From the NCBI GenBank assembly GCA_029204225.1, contig CM055099.1, forward strand, positions 69,485,349-69,549,348: a DNA stretch of 64,000 nt, given 5' to 3'. Made by a program: the position numbers and the translations under genes. This stretch comes from Diphasiastrum complanatum (Eukaryota > Streptophyta > Lycopodiopsida > Lycopodiales > Lycopodiaceae). Below, one piece after another: positions 1 to 10,195 of the stretch; within the stretch, counting starts at the first letter, position 1, and the number at the start of each line of letters is the position of its first letter. The notes under the pieces were generated by a model. That model did not search any database. It saw nothing but the letters and a program-made list of their open reading frames with translations, and was not told where the DNA came from.

Positions 1-983
1 TTGTAATTTTTCTATTGGATGGAATTAGTTAATTAAATTAAATAAGAAACGACATATCGGTTACTAGAAAGTTACGTACTTTCGCGCTTGTTTCCTATAT
101 GTACACCACTTACGCTTCAATACAATTACCGAGTTTTTTAGGAGATCACAAAGAGAGTTTGAGTCTTCAAGTTTTTCGTTCTCTTTGCTTTCATAAGCCT
201 TATGTTTGTTGAGTACTTCTATTTCTAATAGTTGGTAAGCCTCACCTTCTCGGATGTGCTTGTGATTGTAACTCTGGTCACTTCCTTAGCCTTGATACTG
301 TCGTATGCGAGCAACCATGAATTCATTGCTAAGGTTGGCTTAAAAATCATTGGCTATTTGATTGTCTGTGTGATCGAATAATCTATTGCTTGGAACTTAA
401 TTGTGATATTAACTTTCGGAATCACTGTTACATTACACTGACGTGTATTTAGTCTCCCCCCTAAAGCTTGCTCTGTGTTGTTGTGAATCAATACTATGAT
501 ATTTGCATATGGAGACTCGCGCAGTTTAACTTAGTAGTCAATTGTTCTTTAGAATGAGCACTCTCTGTTGTTGAGGATAGATTCTCAAACTGCATTTGGA
601 TTGTATTGAGATATTTGCATGTTTCTCTACCTTGGTTTGTCTAATGCAACAGACCTCGCTTGTGTGATAAACTTTATTAGGTGCATAGACCGATAGATCG
701 GTCTAGCCAATAAGTTGGATACACCAAATGCAACATGTTCGATATGGGATTAGTCCGCATCAATATCTTTTGTTTTTGTATGTTTGAAACCACATCCTAG
801 AGGGTGATACTGGTCGCCAATACTTCTAAACGTCCGTTGACAACCAACTTTTAATCCAAGAATAATAAATGAGTTAAAAACATCTAAAATCACAACATTA
901 AGCAGTCTCTTTGGGGAACGACAATCTTTTATGCTACATGTCCTTACAATCAAGATAAGTATAGCACGACATATGCTTATTTT
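1..983 (+). repeat. Probable 5' LTR remainder of the gypsy element
   Basis: This stretch holds no convincing coding region and lies immediately upstream of the primer-binding site at 984-1001, which is where the 5' LTR of the gypsy element must be. Its left end is outside the window and no second copy was found, so the LTR identity rests on position only. Confidence 0.5.
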
Positions 984-1001
984 TGGCACCATTGTCGGGG
1001 A
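984..1001 (+). other. Primer-binding site, Athila/Tat type
   Basis: TGGCACCATTGTCGGGGA closely resembles the TGGCGCCGTTGCCGGGGA primer site known from Athila/Tat gypsy elements, with three transitions. It would prime minus-strand DNA synthesis from a host tRNA. It marks the boundary between the 5' LTR and the internal region. Confidence 0.65.
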
Positions 1002-1043
1002 TTGCTAATCTGTTGGATTTAGATATTTGTCAGTTAAAGATGA

Positions 1044-1790
1044 ATGCCAACTGTAGGAAGCAGTTCAAGCAGTTCTAGAACTGAGCATTTGGAAAGATAC
1101 ATAAGCCTTCGTGATAACTTTTTCAAAAGTCTTCAACAATCCTTTCAGTGCGACTCACCACCTTTTACCTAGCTGAAGCTTATTTCAATAACTTACTTGA
1201 TAAACCCGAAACAAAATCTAAATCTGAACTTCTTGAGACTGTTGGTAATCCTAATCTTGATCCAGATCCAAACCTGAATCAAATCCTGATTCAAATCCAA
1301 ATCCAAATTCAGATCTAGATCTCGATCTTGATACCAATTTTGAACCAGAACCAAAGATAAAGAAAAAGATGCAGTCATGTAGAGAATTGAATGCTCTGAT
1401 GAAGGCACTCTACTGAACACTGATACTAATTGGCCAAGTAATTTGGAAGATGTTTGCAAAGTCTCTACTCGAAGCACTTCAAAATCACCCAAACCATCGA
1501 AAAAGAGTCTAGCTAAGACTTGGAAGAATAAGCTAAAGCATCCGACAAAGAAGTTGAAGAACAAGTCTCTTACTCAAAAAAAACTTGAAGGACGACTCTG
1601 ATTATGACAGAAATGATGCCAAGTTGTTTAAAAAGGATGTTGCTGAGGAAGCAAAAACTCTAATCAAACAGAAACTTAAATCCAAGCTGCATCAAAAGAA
1701 GGTCTCTTTTGAAGACGAGGAGGAAGTTCCATTAAGTTCAAAACTATCCATCGGACAACAACTATTATAGGAAGCAACTATCGTAGACAA
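1044..1790 (+). pseudogene. Degenerate gag/spacer region of gypsy element
   Basis: Between the primer site and protease I can read only short charged pieces, for example the Lys/Glu/Asp-rich reading frame at 1585-1770. There is also a low-complexity tract around 1255-1335 built from repeats of atccaaatc/gatccagat words. No zinc knuckle or capsid motif is visible. Position makes this the gag region; sequence alone would not. Confidence 0.4.
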
Positions 1791-1808
1791 GGAGGAAGAA
1801 GAAGATTT

Positions 1809-2240
1809 CTCTACCTGAGATATCCCTTCTTGTCATTGACCTTGGAGACCTAGGAGCGCCAGAGATTGATGTCTCTATCTCAGGGTGTTTAATTGAAAAA
1901 GTACCAATTGATTCCGGGTCAAGTGTCAACATTATGACGGAAGATACGGCGTGTGCACTTGGACTTATTGATATCCAATCTACACGGAGAAAGATCAAAC
2001 TGGCCGACTCGACAAGGAGGAGGCCTATAGGCAAGCTGAAAAAAGTCACGGTGTATATCCAAGATATACCGTTTATCATGAATTTTATTGTAATCCGACC
2101 AATCGGAATGGGCAAGTACTTCGTCCTTATTGGAAGACTTTGGCTATATCAAACAAATGCCAGCGTTCATTGGAAGAAAAAAGAGTTGTGGTTTCGAACT
2201 GGAGAACATGATGAACAAGGAAAGCTGCACATGGCAACAT
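1809..2240 (+). pseudogene. Gypsy aspartic protease (retropepsin) domain
   Basis: The frame reads through IDLGDLGAPEIDVSI and then IDSGSSVNIM, the D-S-G catalytic signature of retropepsins, followed by the flap/hydrophobic repeats (TVYIQDIPFIMNFIV) and a G-[KR]-Y-F-V-L-I-G-R stretch typical of plant gypsy polyproteins. The domain would cut Gag-Pol into mature proteins. A stop separates it from reverse transcriptase (TGA near 2240). Confidence 0.8.
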
Positions 2241-2369
2241 GACCTTGGGTACGATTAATCCAAATAATACTCTCTCTATCGAGGTCATACCTGACAAATC
2301 CTTGTTAATTTCCAAACTTTTATTTGACAAGGAGAAACAACAATATATGGACCTACTCATCGGATATCA

Positions 2370-3104
2370 TGATGTTTTTGCCTGAACTATGGAAGATTTA
2401 AAAGGCATTAGCAAGAAATTTGGTCAACACCAAATTGACTTGAAAGAAGGAGCGATGCCAATACGTCAATGAAAATATAGGCTCAATCCTAAGTATTCAT
2501 TGCTGGTGAAAGATGAACTTGACAAATACTTGAAGTATGGAATTATTAATCCAGTACTCAGCAGTGAATGAGTTTCGTCTACTATAGTGGTTGTTCCGAA
2601 AAAGAAGGCTGGGAAGATCCGAGTTTGTCAAGACTATTGGAAGCTTAATGCTGTGACTTGTGAAAATCACCATCCTCTACTTTTTACTGATATGATTCTT
2701 GATCAAGTTGCCGGAAATGAAAGATACAGCTTCCTTGACGGATTCTCTGGCTATAACCAGGTATCATATTCGAGAAGAGGACCAGTCCAAAACAACATGT
2801 ACAATTGATTGTGGTACTTACGCCTATCAGAAGATGTCGTTTGGACTGTGCAATGCACTAGCCACATTCCAAAGAATGATGATTGTCATTTTTCAAGAAT
2901 ATCTAAGCGTATTCCTAGAAATTTTTATTGATGACTTCTGTGTTTACAACTCAAAAGCCACTCATCTTTCTAAGTTGCGGAAAACATTGTAGAAAGACTT
3001 CATTGTGTTTTTATCTAGATAAGTGTTATTTTGGTATGCCAGAAGGAATACTACTCGGACACATAATATCGAAAAGAGGAATTGAAGTCGATAAAGATAA
3101 GGTG
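2370..3104 (+). pseudogene. Gypsy reverse transcriptase, truncated at inversion
   Basis: Recognisable RT blocks run in order: HQIDLKEGAMPIRQ, VVVPKKKAGKIRVCQDYWKLN, YSFLDGFSGYNQV, a frameshift near 2790, then YQKMSFGLCNALATFQR and the catalytic FIDDFCVY at about 2925-2950. The domain ends with the CYFG...LLGHIISKRGIEVDKDKV segment at 3104. There the sequence switches strand: the expected continuation lies on the minus strand from 4252 downward. In-frame stops at several places show that it is dead. Confidence 0.85.
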
Positions 3105-4252
3105 GGTTGCTACAAGAATATAACTTCTTTTGGTATAGCGAGTGGCAGGCTTTATTGATCCAACAAAGTCAATGCCCCATTTTTCAAATGGTGCAAGTGG
3201 AAGTATTGGCATAAGTGGCCAATACATTGAAGGAGTTGGTTTCCCAACTCGTTGACAAGGATCATAGGTTTTTACAAACGTTGCAACATCTTTGTACATC
3301 GTTGGCCACCAATACTTAGCATTTAAGATCCTCTTTACAGTATTTACTACTGCAAAGTGTCCATTGTATCTTCTGAATGCATGGCTCTAATAATCTTTGG
3401 AATATCAATCAATTCAAGACATCTGCGAAGCTCTTCATCAGGTCCCATTTTGTAAAGTATGTTATTCCGTATTATATATGGTGCAACCTTGTGTTGGAAG
3501 ACAATCTTTTGTTCAAGATAAAAAAAAAGTGAATAATTTTGATTTTGAAAGATAATCAATTATGTCGGGATATAATGAATTGTCGGCAGATAATAACACA
3601 ATATTTTTGTTAGGAAATTCATCAATTAGATTTTTAGTTACGGATCCTATATTTAGGCGGGATAGATAGTCTGCGTTAGTGTGATACTTCCCTTGGCGTA
3701 CCTCTACTTGATAATCGAATTCCTGCAACAAGAGCACCCGTCTAGCTATTCGGCCCAAAAGATCTGGTTTATTCACCAGATGTTTTAGCACATAATGGTC
3801 GACATGGAAGATAAATGAATATCCCAGCAAATAATGTCGAAACTTCTTCACTGAAAAATCATTCCAAGTACTTCACGTTCTGTCACCGAATAGTTCTTTT
3901 CTAAGATGCTTAACTGAAACTGACGCCCTGCATAGTAGAGATGATAGTCTCGTTTTTCATCGCTTTTCTAACTTAGGGTAACTCCAATGACGAAACATTT
4001 ACATAAACATGAAATGTCCTTACCCAATCAGGAGGTCTCAAAATTGGGACGTCCAAGAGTTTTTGCTTTATTAACTCAAATGATTGTTGAAAATGAGCAG
4101 AACATTCATAATAAATGTCTTTCTTTAGCAAATGTGTTAGCGGTGCAGCAATAGATGCATGGTCTTAAATGAACTTTCTATAATATCCAACGTGACCCAG
4201 AAATCCTCTGAGTTCTCGCAGGTTTGTCGGCTCTTTCAAATTCTTTATAATT
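3105..4252 (-). pseudogene. Inverted block: RT tail, RNase H, integrase zinc finger of the same gypsy element
   Basis: On the minus strand, reading from 4252 down, the translation gives LRELRGFLGHVGYYRKFI (RT thumb/connection), then RNase H pieces (IFHVDHYVLKHLVNKPD, EFDYQVEVRQGKYHTNADYLSR at 3513-3851), an H2C2-finger region (3347-3559) and the start of the integrase core (FEKWGIDFVGSIKPATRYT). It stops at YILVAT, codon at 3105-3110. The + strand at 4253 resumes with DYATKMVEAEA, exactly the next residues expected in gypsy integrases. The 1.15-kb block is therefore an in-place inversion within one element. Confidence 0.85.
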
Positions 4253-5013
4253 GACTATGCAACTAAGATGGTCGAAGCGGAAGCGACGAAAAGGAATGAT
4301 GCAAAAACTGTTGCAAAGTTTCTCTTTCGAAACATTATAACTCGTTATGGTTGTCCATTAGAGTTAGTAAGCAATAGAGGTACACATTTCTTAAATGATA
4401 CGATACGCCTGCTTACTAAGCACTTTATGATTAAACATCGAAAAAAAACTCCGTAGAACCCGAAGGCTAATGGTTTGACTGAACGAGTCAATGGCATTTT
4501 ATATAAGATCCTAAATAAGATCACCACAACGCACACATCTGATTGGGACAAGAAATTACCATTTGTCCTATGGGCGTATAGAAATGCAAAAAAGGTGACC
4601 ACAAAACAAACTCCGTTTTATCTGGTCTATGGCATTCACCCAATATTGCTGATAGATTTTGAAGTACCGACATATCACGTACAAGTTGAAACTAGATCTG
4701 ACGAGCAATCAAGCTTAGACGAGAGATTTTTAGAGATCGGAAAACTAGAGGAGAGTCACAAACAAGCGTTGTGATCGATACGACAAAGATTCAGTTGAGC
4801 CGAAAGAGAGCCTTTGACACTACGATAAAGAAGGTTGTTTTGCGCGAGGGAGACTTTGCTCTTCTGTACAATAACTGTCATATCAAGTTTTCAGGAAAGT
4901 TACATTGTGAGTCAAGGTTGGCAAACAATAACATACCATACCTTGAATTCATGTTGCACGCATTGAGTCCTATCTCGTTGCTAGGGTGTTGCATTCTCCA
5001 AAAACGTTTGTAG
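4253..5013 (+). pseudogene. Gypsy integrase core and C-terminal part
   Basis: The + strand frame begins DYATKMVEAEATKRNDA, continues with the core (FLFRNIITRYGCPLELVSNRGTHF) and then TERVNGILYKILNK...DWDKKLPFVLWAYR and TPFYLVYGIHPILL, all standard gypsy integrase blocks. One stop (about 4456) and a frame change (about 4774) break it. The catalytic D..D..E set is split by the inversion at its left edge. Confidence 0.8.
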
Positions 5014-5305
5014 CATTTCATGCCGAAACTTAAAAATCATGTCCGATGGGGCATCATGACAGGAATACTACAATTGCCACAAAAAAAAAACACATAACAG
5101 ACTAGAAAGGGCGTCCAAGGCATACCGAGACCATGTGTTCCACTCTTCCCCCTTGCGCAAACCACTCAAAAAATTACTTTCCATTATGGATGGTAAACCA
5201 TCTGCAGCTATAATTGTCGATTTGTTGCGGAGACTATAGATGCATCGAGAAAAACATATAAGTAACCCACAATAGTGTCCACACTCTTTGTAAAAAGCAA
5301 AGGTA
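5014..5305. other. Short spacer between gypsy integrase and copia LTR
   Basis: About 290 bases that contain no recognisable domain. They should be the 3' part of the gypsy internal region but no polypurine tract or LTR start could be assigned. Confidence 0.4.
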
Positions 5306-5310
5306 TAAGA
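5306..5310 (+). repeat. Target-site duplication (left), TAAGA
   Basis: TAAGA immediately precedes the left TGTTGG terminus of the copia element and is repeated at 9750-9754 right after the AACA terminus, as expected for a 5-bp copia target duplication. Confidence 0.85.
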
Positions 5311-5625
5311 TGTTGGAGAAAGAGGGTGTGTGAGTGTGAGAAACAAAAAAAAAATAGCTCAAAAAGAAAACGAACACGAAAAGAAGCGAACTCGAAACTC
5401 GAACGAGAAACGAACTAGAACAGAAAGTGTTCGTGCACAGCGGAATGAGCTATATTACTCTTTCCCTAAGCATGACTACGCCTATCAGAAACGAACAGGA
5501 CATTAGCGATAGAAATCACGGTTGATCTGATTATGTAGCCAAACATTAACAAAACATTAGAAGAATAATTTGTCGTGAACAACTAGACAAATTATTAGTC
5601 GCGAATGATTCGCGAAGAGCGAAGA
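5311..5625 (-). repeat. 3' LTR remnant of copia 1
   Basis: Aligns base for base, with about 10% differences, to the first 310 bases of the right LTR (8546 to about 8857). Both diverge after the shared AGTCGCGAATGATT. From there this copy runs straight into RNase H coding sequence, so roughly 890 bases of LTR and the element's 3' internal end are missing. Confidence 0.85.
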
Positions 5626-6544
5626 ATGTAAATCCAGATGTGGACTTACAATTGTCTACATCTCCTCCCCATCTTGCATCAGAATATCCACTAAGCTGAT
5701 GAAGATTGTCATTGGTGACATCTCTATAGCAGATGCTCTGGTCCATGGTAGCTCGAATATACCTCATGACTCTTATGAGAGCCTTCCAATGGGTAATGCC
5801 AAAATTAGCCATATATTGGTTGAGTGAGCTTATTGCAAAAGAGATATCTGGTCTTGTACAGACCATTGCGTACATGAGAGATCCAAGTATCGATCGATTA
5901 GGATACTCTCTCATCTACTCCTCTTCTTGCTTGGTCTGGGGACATTGGTCCTTTGACAAATGCAAGCTTGGATCCGTTGGTGAGTGAGCTAATTTACAAT
6001 TCATTAAATTGTATCTATTAAGAACATTGTGAAGATACCTTTGTTGAGTGATGTAAATCAGTCGTCTTGCTCTGTCTCTGTGGATCTGAATGCCCAGACA
6101 TAAGTGAGCTTCGCCCAGATCAGTCATGTCGAACTCTGAAAACAACATCTGCTTAGAATCCTTGACCAAATTGGTATTGTTGTTGAAGAGCAACGTATCA
6201 TCCACGTATAAGGTGATGATAATGGTAAAGATTGTATCCCAACTATACAAGATTTGCTGGATATCAGGATCATACAGCTTGTATGTATTATCAGATGAAG
6301 TATATTCAATCAAGATGGTCTTGAGACCTTGGAAGTCCAATTTCTTCCTCGTGTCTTTTGGGATCTGCGCGTAGGCAATGCATCCAAACACTCTTAGGTT
6401 CTTCACAGAAGACTTGGAGCCTGTCCACACCTCGTGGGGTGTCTTGCATGAGAGGGCCTTGGTCGAACATCTATTCTGGACGTAAGTTGCAGTGGAGATA
6501 GCTTCGACCCAAAATCTCTTGGGCAGCGATGCATGCGCTAGCAT
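5620..6544 (-). pseudogene. Copia 1 integrase C-terminus, partial RT, partial RNase H
   Basis: From 6544 the minus-strand frame reads PKRFWVEAISTATYVQNR and KLYDPDIQQILYSWDTIF (integrase C-terminal region), then jumps directly to TLYVDDTLLF, the catalytic YVDD box of copia RT. The fingers/palm half of RT, normally about 150 residues, is therefore deleted near 6230. The second frame from 5914 continues with RPDISFAISSLNQYM and GYSDARWGGDVDNCKSTSG, the RNase H region, before the LTR fusion at about 5620. A product would lack polymerase function. Confidence 0.88.
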
Positions 6545-7523
6545 ACATTTGGCTTATTCAACCAATGTACGGTTCTTCCTCTTGACTAAGCCATTAGAAT
6601 GAGGACTGTAAGGAGTGATGAATTGCTGCTCAATGCCTTGGCTTTGGCAATACTCCTTAAACTTGATAGAGATATATTCTCCACCATTGTTTGACCTTAG
6701 AGCCTTGATCGTCCATCCAATCTCCTTTTTTGCACGCTCCTTGAAGATTTTGAAGTAGTTGAAGGCTTTTGATTTCTTCTTTATAAAGTACACCGTAGTC
6801 CTTCTGGAAAATTCATCAATAAAAGTTATAAAATACTTTGCATCCTTCACGAAGGATTTTTTATCGGGCCACAAATGTCTCAATGTACAATGTCTAACAA
6901 TCCTCTAGCAATATGCTGATGGCTTGATTTAAATGGTTTTCTATCTGTTTACTAACTAGACAGTCTTGACAGACAGGTAACTCGACTTTATCACGAGGAT
7001 AGTCGAGATCAAGAACAATATATTGTCTACACATTTGTTGTACAGTAGCATGATTCAAGTGGCCTGCAAGTCTATAATGCCAAAGTAAATTTTTATTTGC
7101 ATGAATAGAAGTACTGAACGCCTGATTAGAGACATAAAAGAAATGACTTAATTTATACAAGTATCCATGCCTCTTTCCGAGTGCTAGGATCTTGCCTATC
7201 CTATCAACTACTTTGCACTGATCACATTCGAATTCTACTCTATGTCCTAGATCTGTGATTCTACTTACGGAGAGTAGATTCGTAGATAAATTTGGTACAT
7301 ACATGACTTTAGAAAGTAGCTTAGACTGATCATTTGAAAAGCTTAATCTTATAGTACCTTCACCTTTAATAGCTTGTGTGCTATTGTCGCCAAGGTGAAC
7401 ATATTTTTTGGTACTGTAAGGTGTATAGGATTTGAAACAGCCAATGAGAGTGGTCATGTGTTGAGTGGCTCCGGAATCCAAGAACCAAGAACTGTCGCCG
7501 GATGCTCCTTGATGGCCGGTCAT
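6545..7523 (-). pseudogene. Copia 1 protease and integrase
   Basis: The frame from 7523 contains the protease active site WFLDSGATQHMT at about 7440-7480, then LHYRLAGHLNHATVQQM with its HX3-4H..CX2C pre-integrase finger. A second frame (6883-6554) holds the integrase core: ITFIDEFSR, ALRSNNGGEYIS and FITPYSPHSNGLVKRKNRT. The conserved D..D..E triad reads D(EFSR)..N(instead of D)NGGE..and the late Glu region is KRKNR rather than AERKNR, so the catalytic core looks damaged. A frame break lies near 6890. Confidence 0.88.
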
Positions 7524-8391
7524 GAAGGCATCATGATCCGCTTCTTGAATAGGCTGTAGAGCTTCTGCAGTTGATTTGCCACTTGATTCGACTGCCCCTT
7601 ACTGTTGTTCTTTGCTTGCAGTATCCGACAGTCTTGAATTTTGTGGTTGTTTCGCTTGCAGTATTTGCATAACAACTTCTTCTTCGTCTGCAGATTCGAT
7701 TGTCCTTTGTGATGTGCTGGTTTCTGATCTAGCTTTGATTGCTTTGGGCCTTTCTTCTTCTTCTGCTTAGTCGTGCTCTTGTTGGTGTATAAAGCGTGAG
7801 AATCAACTGAGGAACTTGAGGCTTCGTTCCTCCGCGTGTCTTCCTGCAACAACATAGTAATGACTCTCGAAAGAGTTAGTTCTGGATGTGTCGTGATGAT
7901 CATCACCCAGCTGTCGTATGAGCTTGACAAGCTTATAAGCAGTTGCATCACTGCGTCTTGATTGTCTATAACAGATCCGACAGTGGCCACTTGCCTTAGC
8001 AAGTTCTTGAGTTGATTGATGTGATTTTGTAGGGAATCACCATTCGCCATTTTAAGGGAGTAAAATTTCTTCCTGAGATGTAGCTTGGAAGCTATATTTC
8101 GAACTTCGTATAGTGTGCTCAAGATGTTCTAGACTTCTTTCGATGTCTGGGCCTCGAATACATGGCCGATATGGGTATCCGTAAGAGGATGATCAGCACG
8201 AAAGTCTTTCCATCCTTCAGCTTCCATCTAGCGATTGTTGTGTCGTCTACTTCGGGTCTCCCTTCTGCACCTGTAACAACATCATACAATTCTTTAGCCA
8301 TTAGTACACTTTTCATCTTAAATTTCCATAGATGGTAATTGGCTCCATTAGGCTTGTCCATGATGGGACTGGCTTTCCCTTGGAAATCCAT
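7520..8391 (-). pseudogene. Copia 1 gag (nucleocapsid) protein
   Basis: The frame begins MDFQGKASPIMDK at 8391, the usual copia Gag start, with KFDG/ NYHLWKFKM motif, and carries a UBN2-type Gag core (frame change near 8120) through LYEVRNIASKLHLRKKFYSLKM and SLSSSYDSWVM. A CX2CX4HX4C zinc knuckle (CKYCKRNNHKIQDC) follows at about 7640-7690. The protein would coat element RNA. It is broken by a frameshift between the two pieces. The same protein is better preserved in copia 2 (52577-53417). Confidence 0.88.
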
Positions 8392-8533
8392 GTGGAAGAT
8401 TAGTCTAAGTGATAGGAAAAATTATCAGTGACTTAAGTATGAAAATATGGCACTAAGTTACAGAACAAGAAGACAATTACTCTATCGACTAGTAGAGTCT
8501 TGTACCTTGGAAGCTTATCAGGCTACGAAAATC

Positions 8534-8545
8534 ACTCTGATACCA
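8534..8545 (-). other. tRNA-iMet primer-binding site of copia 1
   Basis: Minus strand TGGTATCAGAGT, one base from the canonical iMet-complementary TGGTATCAGAGC, directly abuts the TG of the 5' LTR. Confidence 0.85.
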
Positions 8546-9749
8546 TGTTGGAGAAAGAGGGTGTGTCGTGTGTGAGAAACGAAAATAGCTCGAAAAGAAG
8601 ATGAACATGAAAAGAAGCGAACTCGAAACTTGAATGAGAAAGGAACTCGAATAGAAAGTGTTCGTGCACAACGGAATAGCTATATTACTCTTTTCCTAGG
8701 CATGACTACTATCAGATTTGAACAGAACATTAGTGATAGAAATCACGATTAATCTGATTACATAGCCAAACATTAACAAAATATCAAAAGAATAATTTGT
8801 TGCAAACAACTAGACAAATTATTAGTCGCGAATGATTTGTGAAGAGCTAAACTAAGCTCGACTGATAATCAGTCGCGAATTAGTCGTAAAAGACAAGACT
8901 AAATATTAGTCGTCAACACCTAGACTAATAATAATTCGCTAAGAACAGATTACCAGATTGAGCAACAAGAGAGTCAGATAGAATGAAGAAAAAACATAGC
9001 AATATCAACACAAATTTGAACGCAGAACAACAGAGCTGTTATCAGATTAAGTATAGCAAAATATACATGTCAATAATGTTGTGGAGCACAAGACAATAGT
9101 GGACGAAACCGCGTGTTTTACAAAGCTAATTCAATCTGTAAAAAGAGTGAACCTATTACTGACAATACAAAAAAATCAATGTGCAAGGCATCTACTTCGT
9201 CTATCTCTGATAAGCTTATGATGATATTATTTCACACACTCTGAATACGCAAGTGGTATTTAATATATACACAATTTTTTACACGTGTGCAGATGAAGAA
9301 AGTACAAAGTGGATGTGCTGTCTATAGGAGATCGTGGGTGGTTGCTGTCATTGTTAGATCTGTTAGCAGAGTTGCATGAGATGAGCGTGAAAAGGACGCG
9401 ATGTCAGCCTTTGCTAAAATGAACATTGGTGAAGATGTGAAAAATGCGACAATCTGACGAAATGTCTTAGGATTTGATTTACAGGGTGCCTTTGCTTTTC
9501 CTAGGGCACCTTCGGCATTTTGCAAGGCAGTGTCATCTTTTTCGCCTGTCACGAATCACATGTAAACACACAATGTCGCGTTTTTTGCTTGTGGAAATTT
9601 ACTTGTATTTATGCAGACAGTTGCATTTTATTCATCTGTCTTATTTAACATGTAAATATGCAGACTGTGCGACAACATGAGTAAAAATGCAGCATGAATG
9701 GAGGTAGATTAAAATAGAATTTAGGAGAGTGGAGGAGATAAATCCAACA
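8546..9749 (-). repeat. 5' LTR of copia 1, 1.2 kb
   Basis: Starts TGTTGGAG and ends AATCCAACA, giving matched inverted termini TGTTGGA/TCCAACA. It contains repeated aattattagtcgcgaat-type words around 8815-8945 and no coding region. It is the only full-length LTR of this family in the window; the copies at 5311 and 53574 both lack its middle. Confidence 0.88.
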
Positions 9750-9754
9750 TAAGA
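9750..9754 (+). repeat. Target-site duplication (right), TAAGA
   Basis: Exact copy of 5306-5310, flanking copia 1. Confidence 0.85.
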
Positions 9755-10195
9755 CGCATTACCTGCGCATCTAGAACTTGAAGGGGTCGAGTTTGAATGG
9801 ATCTGGGACTAAATAAAGAGACGACAATGTCCATGAGCCTGCAAACAACAAAAATACTTACCAAGTCCAAGGGAGCAAGCAACTCTTGAATTCTAGGCAT
9901 GCCCAAAACTTCACATATGAGATTTTACCATCCAATGTTGGCATGACTTTGTATAATTGAATTGAAAGTCAAGCACGTCCAAGTGCATTGCATCTCCTCA
10001 TTGACGTGGAACCCCAAAATTCCAAGACTTCAGTGAGAACTGCAATACCATGGCCATGTTACTATAGTAAGGAACAATTGATTGTGACAGCCAGCAGAAA
10101 TGTATTTGTCAAGTTTGTGTGGCAAGGAACAATCAATCACCACAATCAAGCAACAACACATAGTATGAAAAAGAACAAAAAAAAAAACCAATATC
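9755..10195. other. Unassigned spacer
   Basis: About 440 bases between copia 1 and the SWIM-domain remnant with no recognisable domain, repeat or RNA gene. Confidence 0.4.

Larger units (their letters stand above)
1..5305 (+). mobile_element. Ty3/gypsy LTR retrotransposon, decayed, internally inverted
   Basis: An old gypsy element reads left to right as LTR part, primer site, degenerate gag spacer, protease, reverse transcriptase, an inverted RNase H/integrase-finger block, and integrase core. Every domain carries stops or frameshifts, so it cannot mobilise itself. The 5' LTR begins left of the window. No 3' LTR is recognised. A copia element (5311-9749) lies directly downstream, so the gypsy 3' end was probably lost or displaced. 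The order PR-RT-RH-IN and the Athila-like primer site identify the superfamily; the lineage (Athila/Tat-like) is an inference. Confidence 0.85.
5311..9749 (-). mobile_element. Ty1/copia retrotransposon 1, minus strand, internally deleted
   Basis: The element is bounded by TGTTGG at 5311 and TCCAACA ending at 9749, flanked by the direct repeat TAAGA. Reading on the minus strand the order is 5' LTR (8546-9749), primer site, gag, protease, integrase, shortened reverse transcriptase, RNase H, and a shortened 3' LTR. This is the copia order. Two internal losses are visible: the N-terminal half of RT, and a deletion fusing the RNase H coding region to the remaining 3' LTR. Several stops and frameshifts make it non-autonomous. 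Confidence 0.92.
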
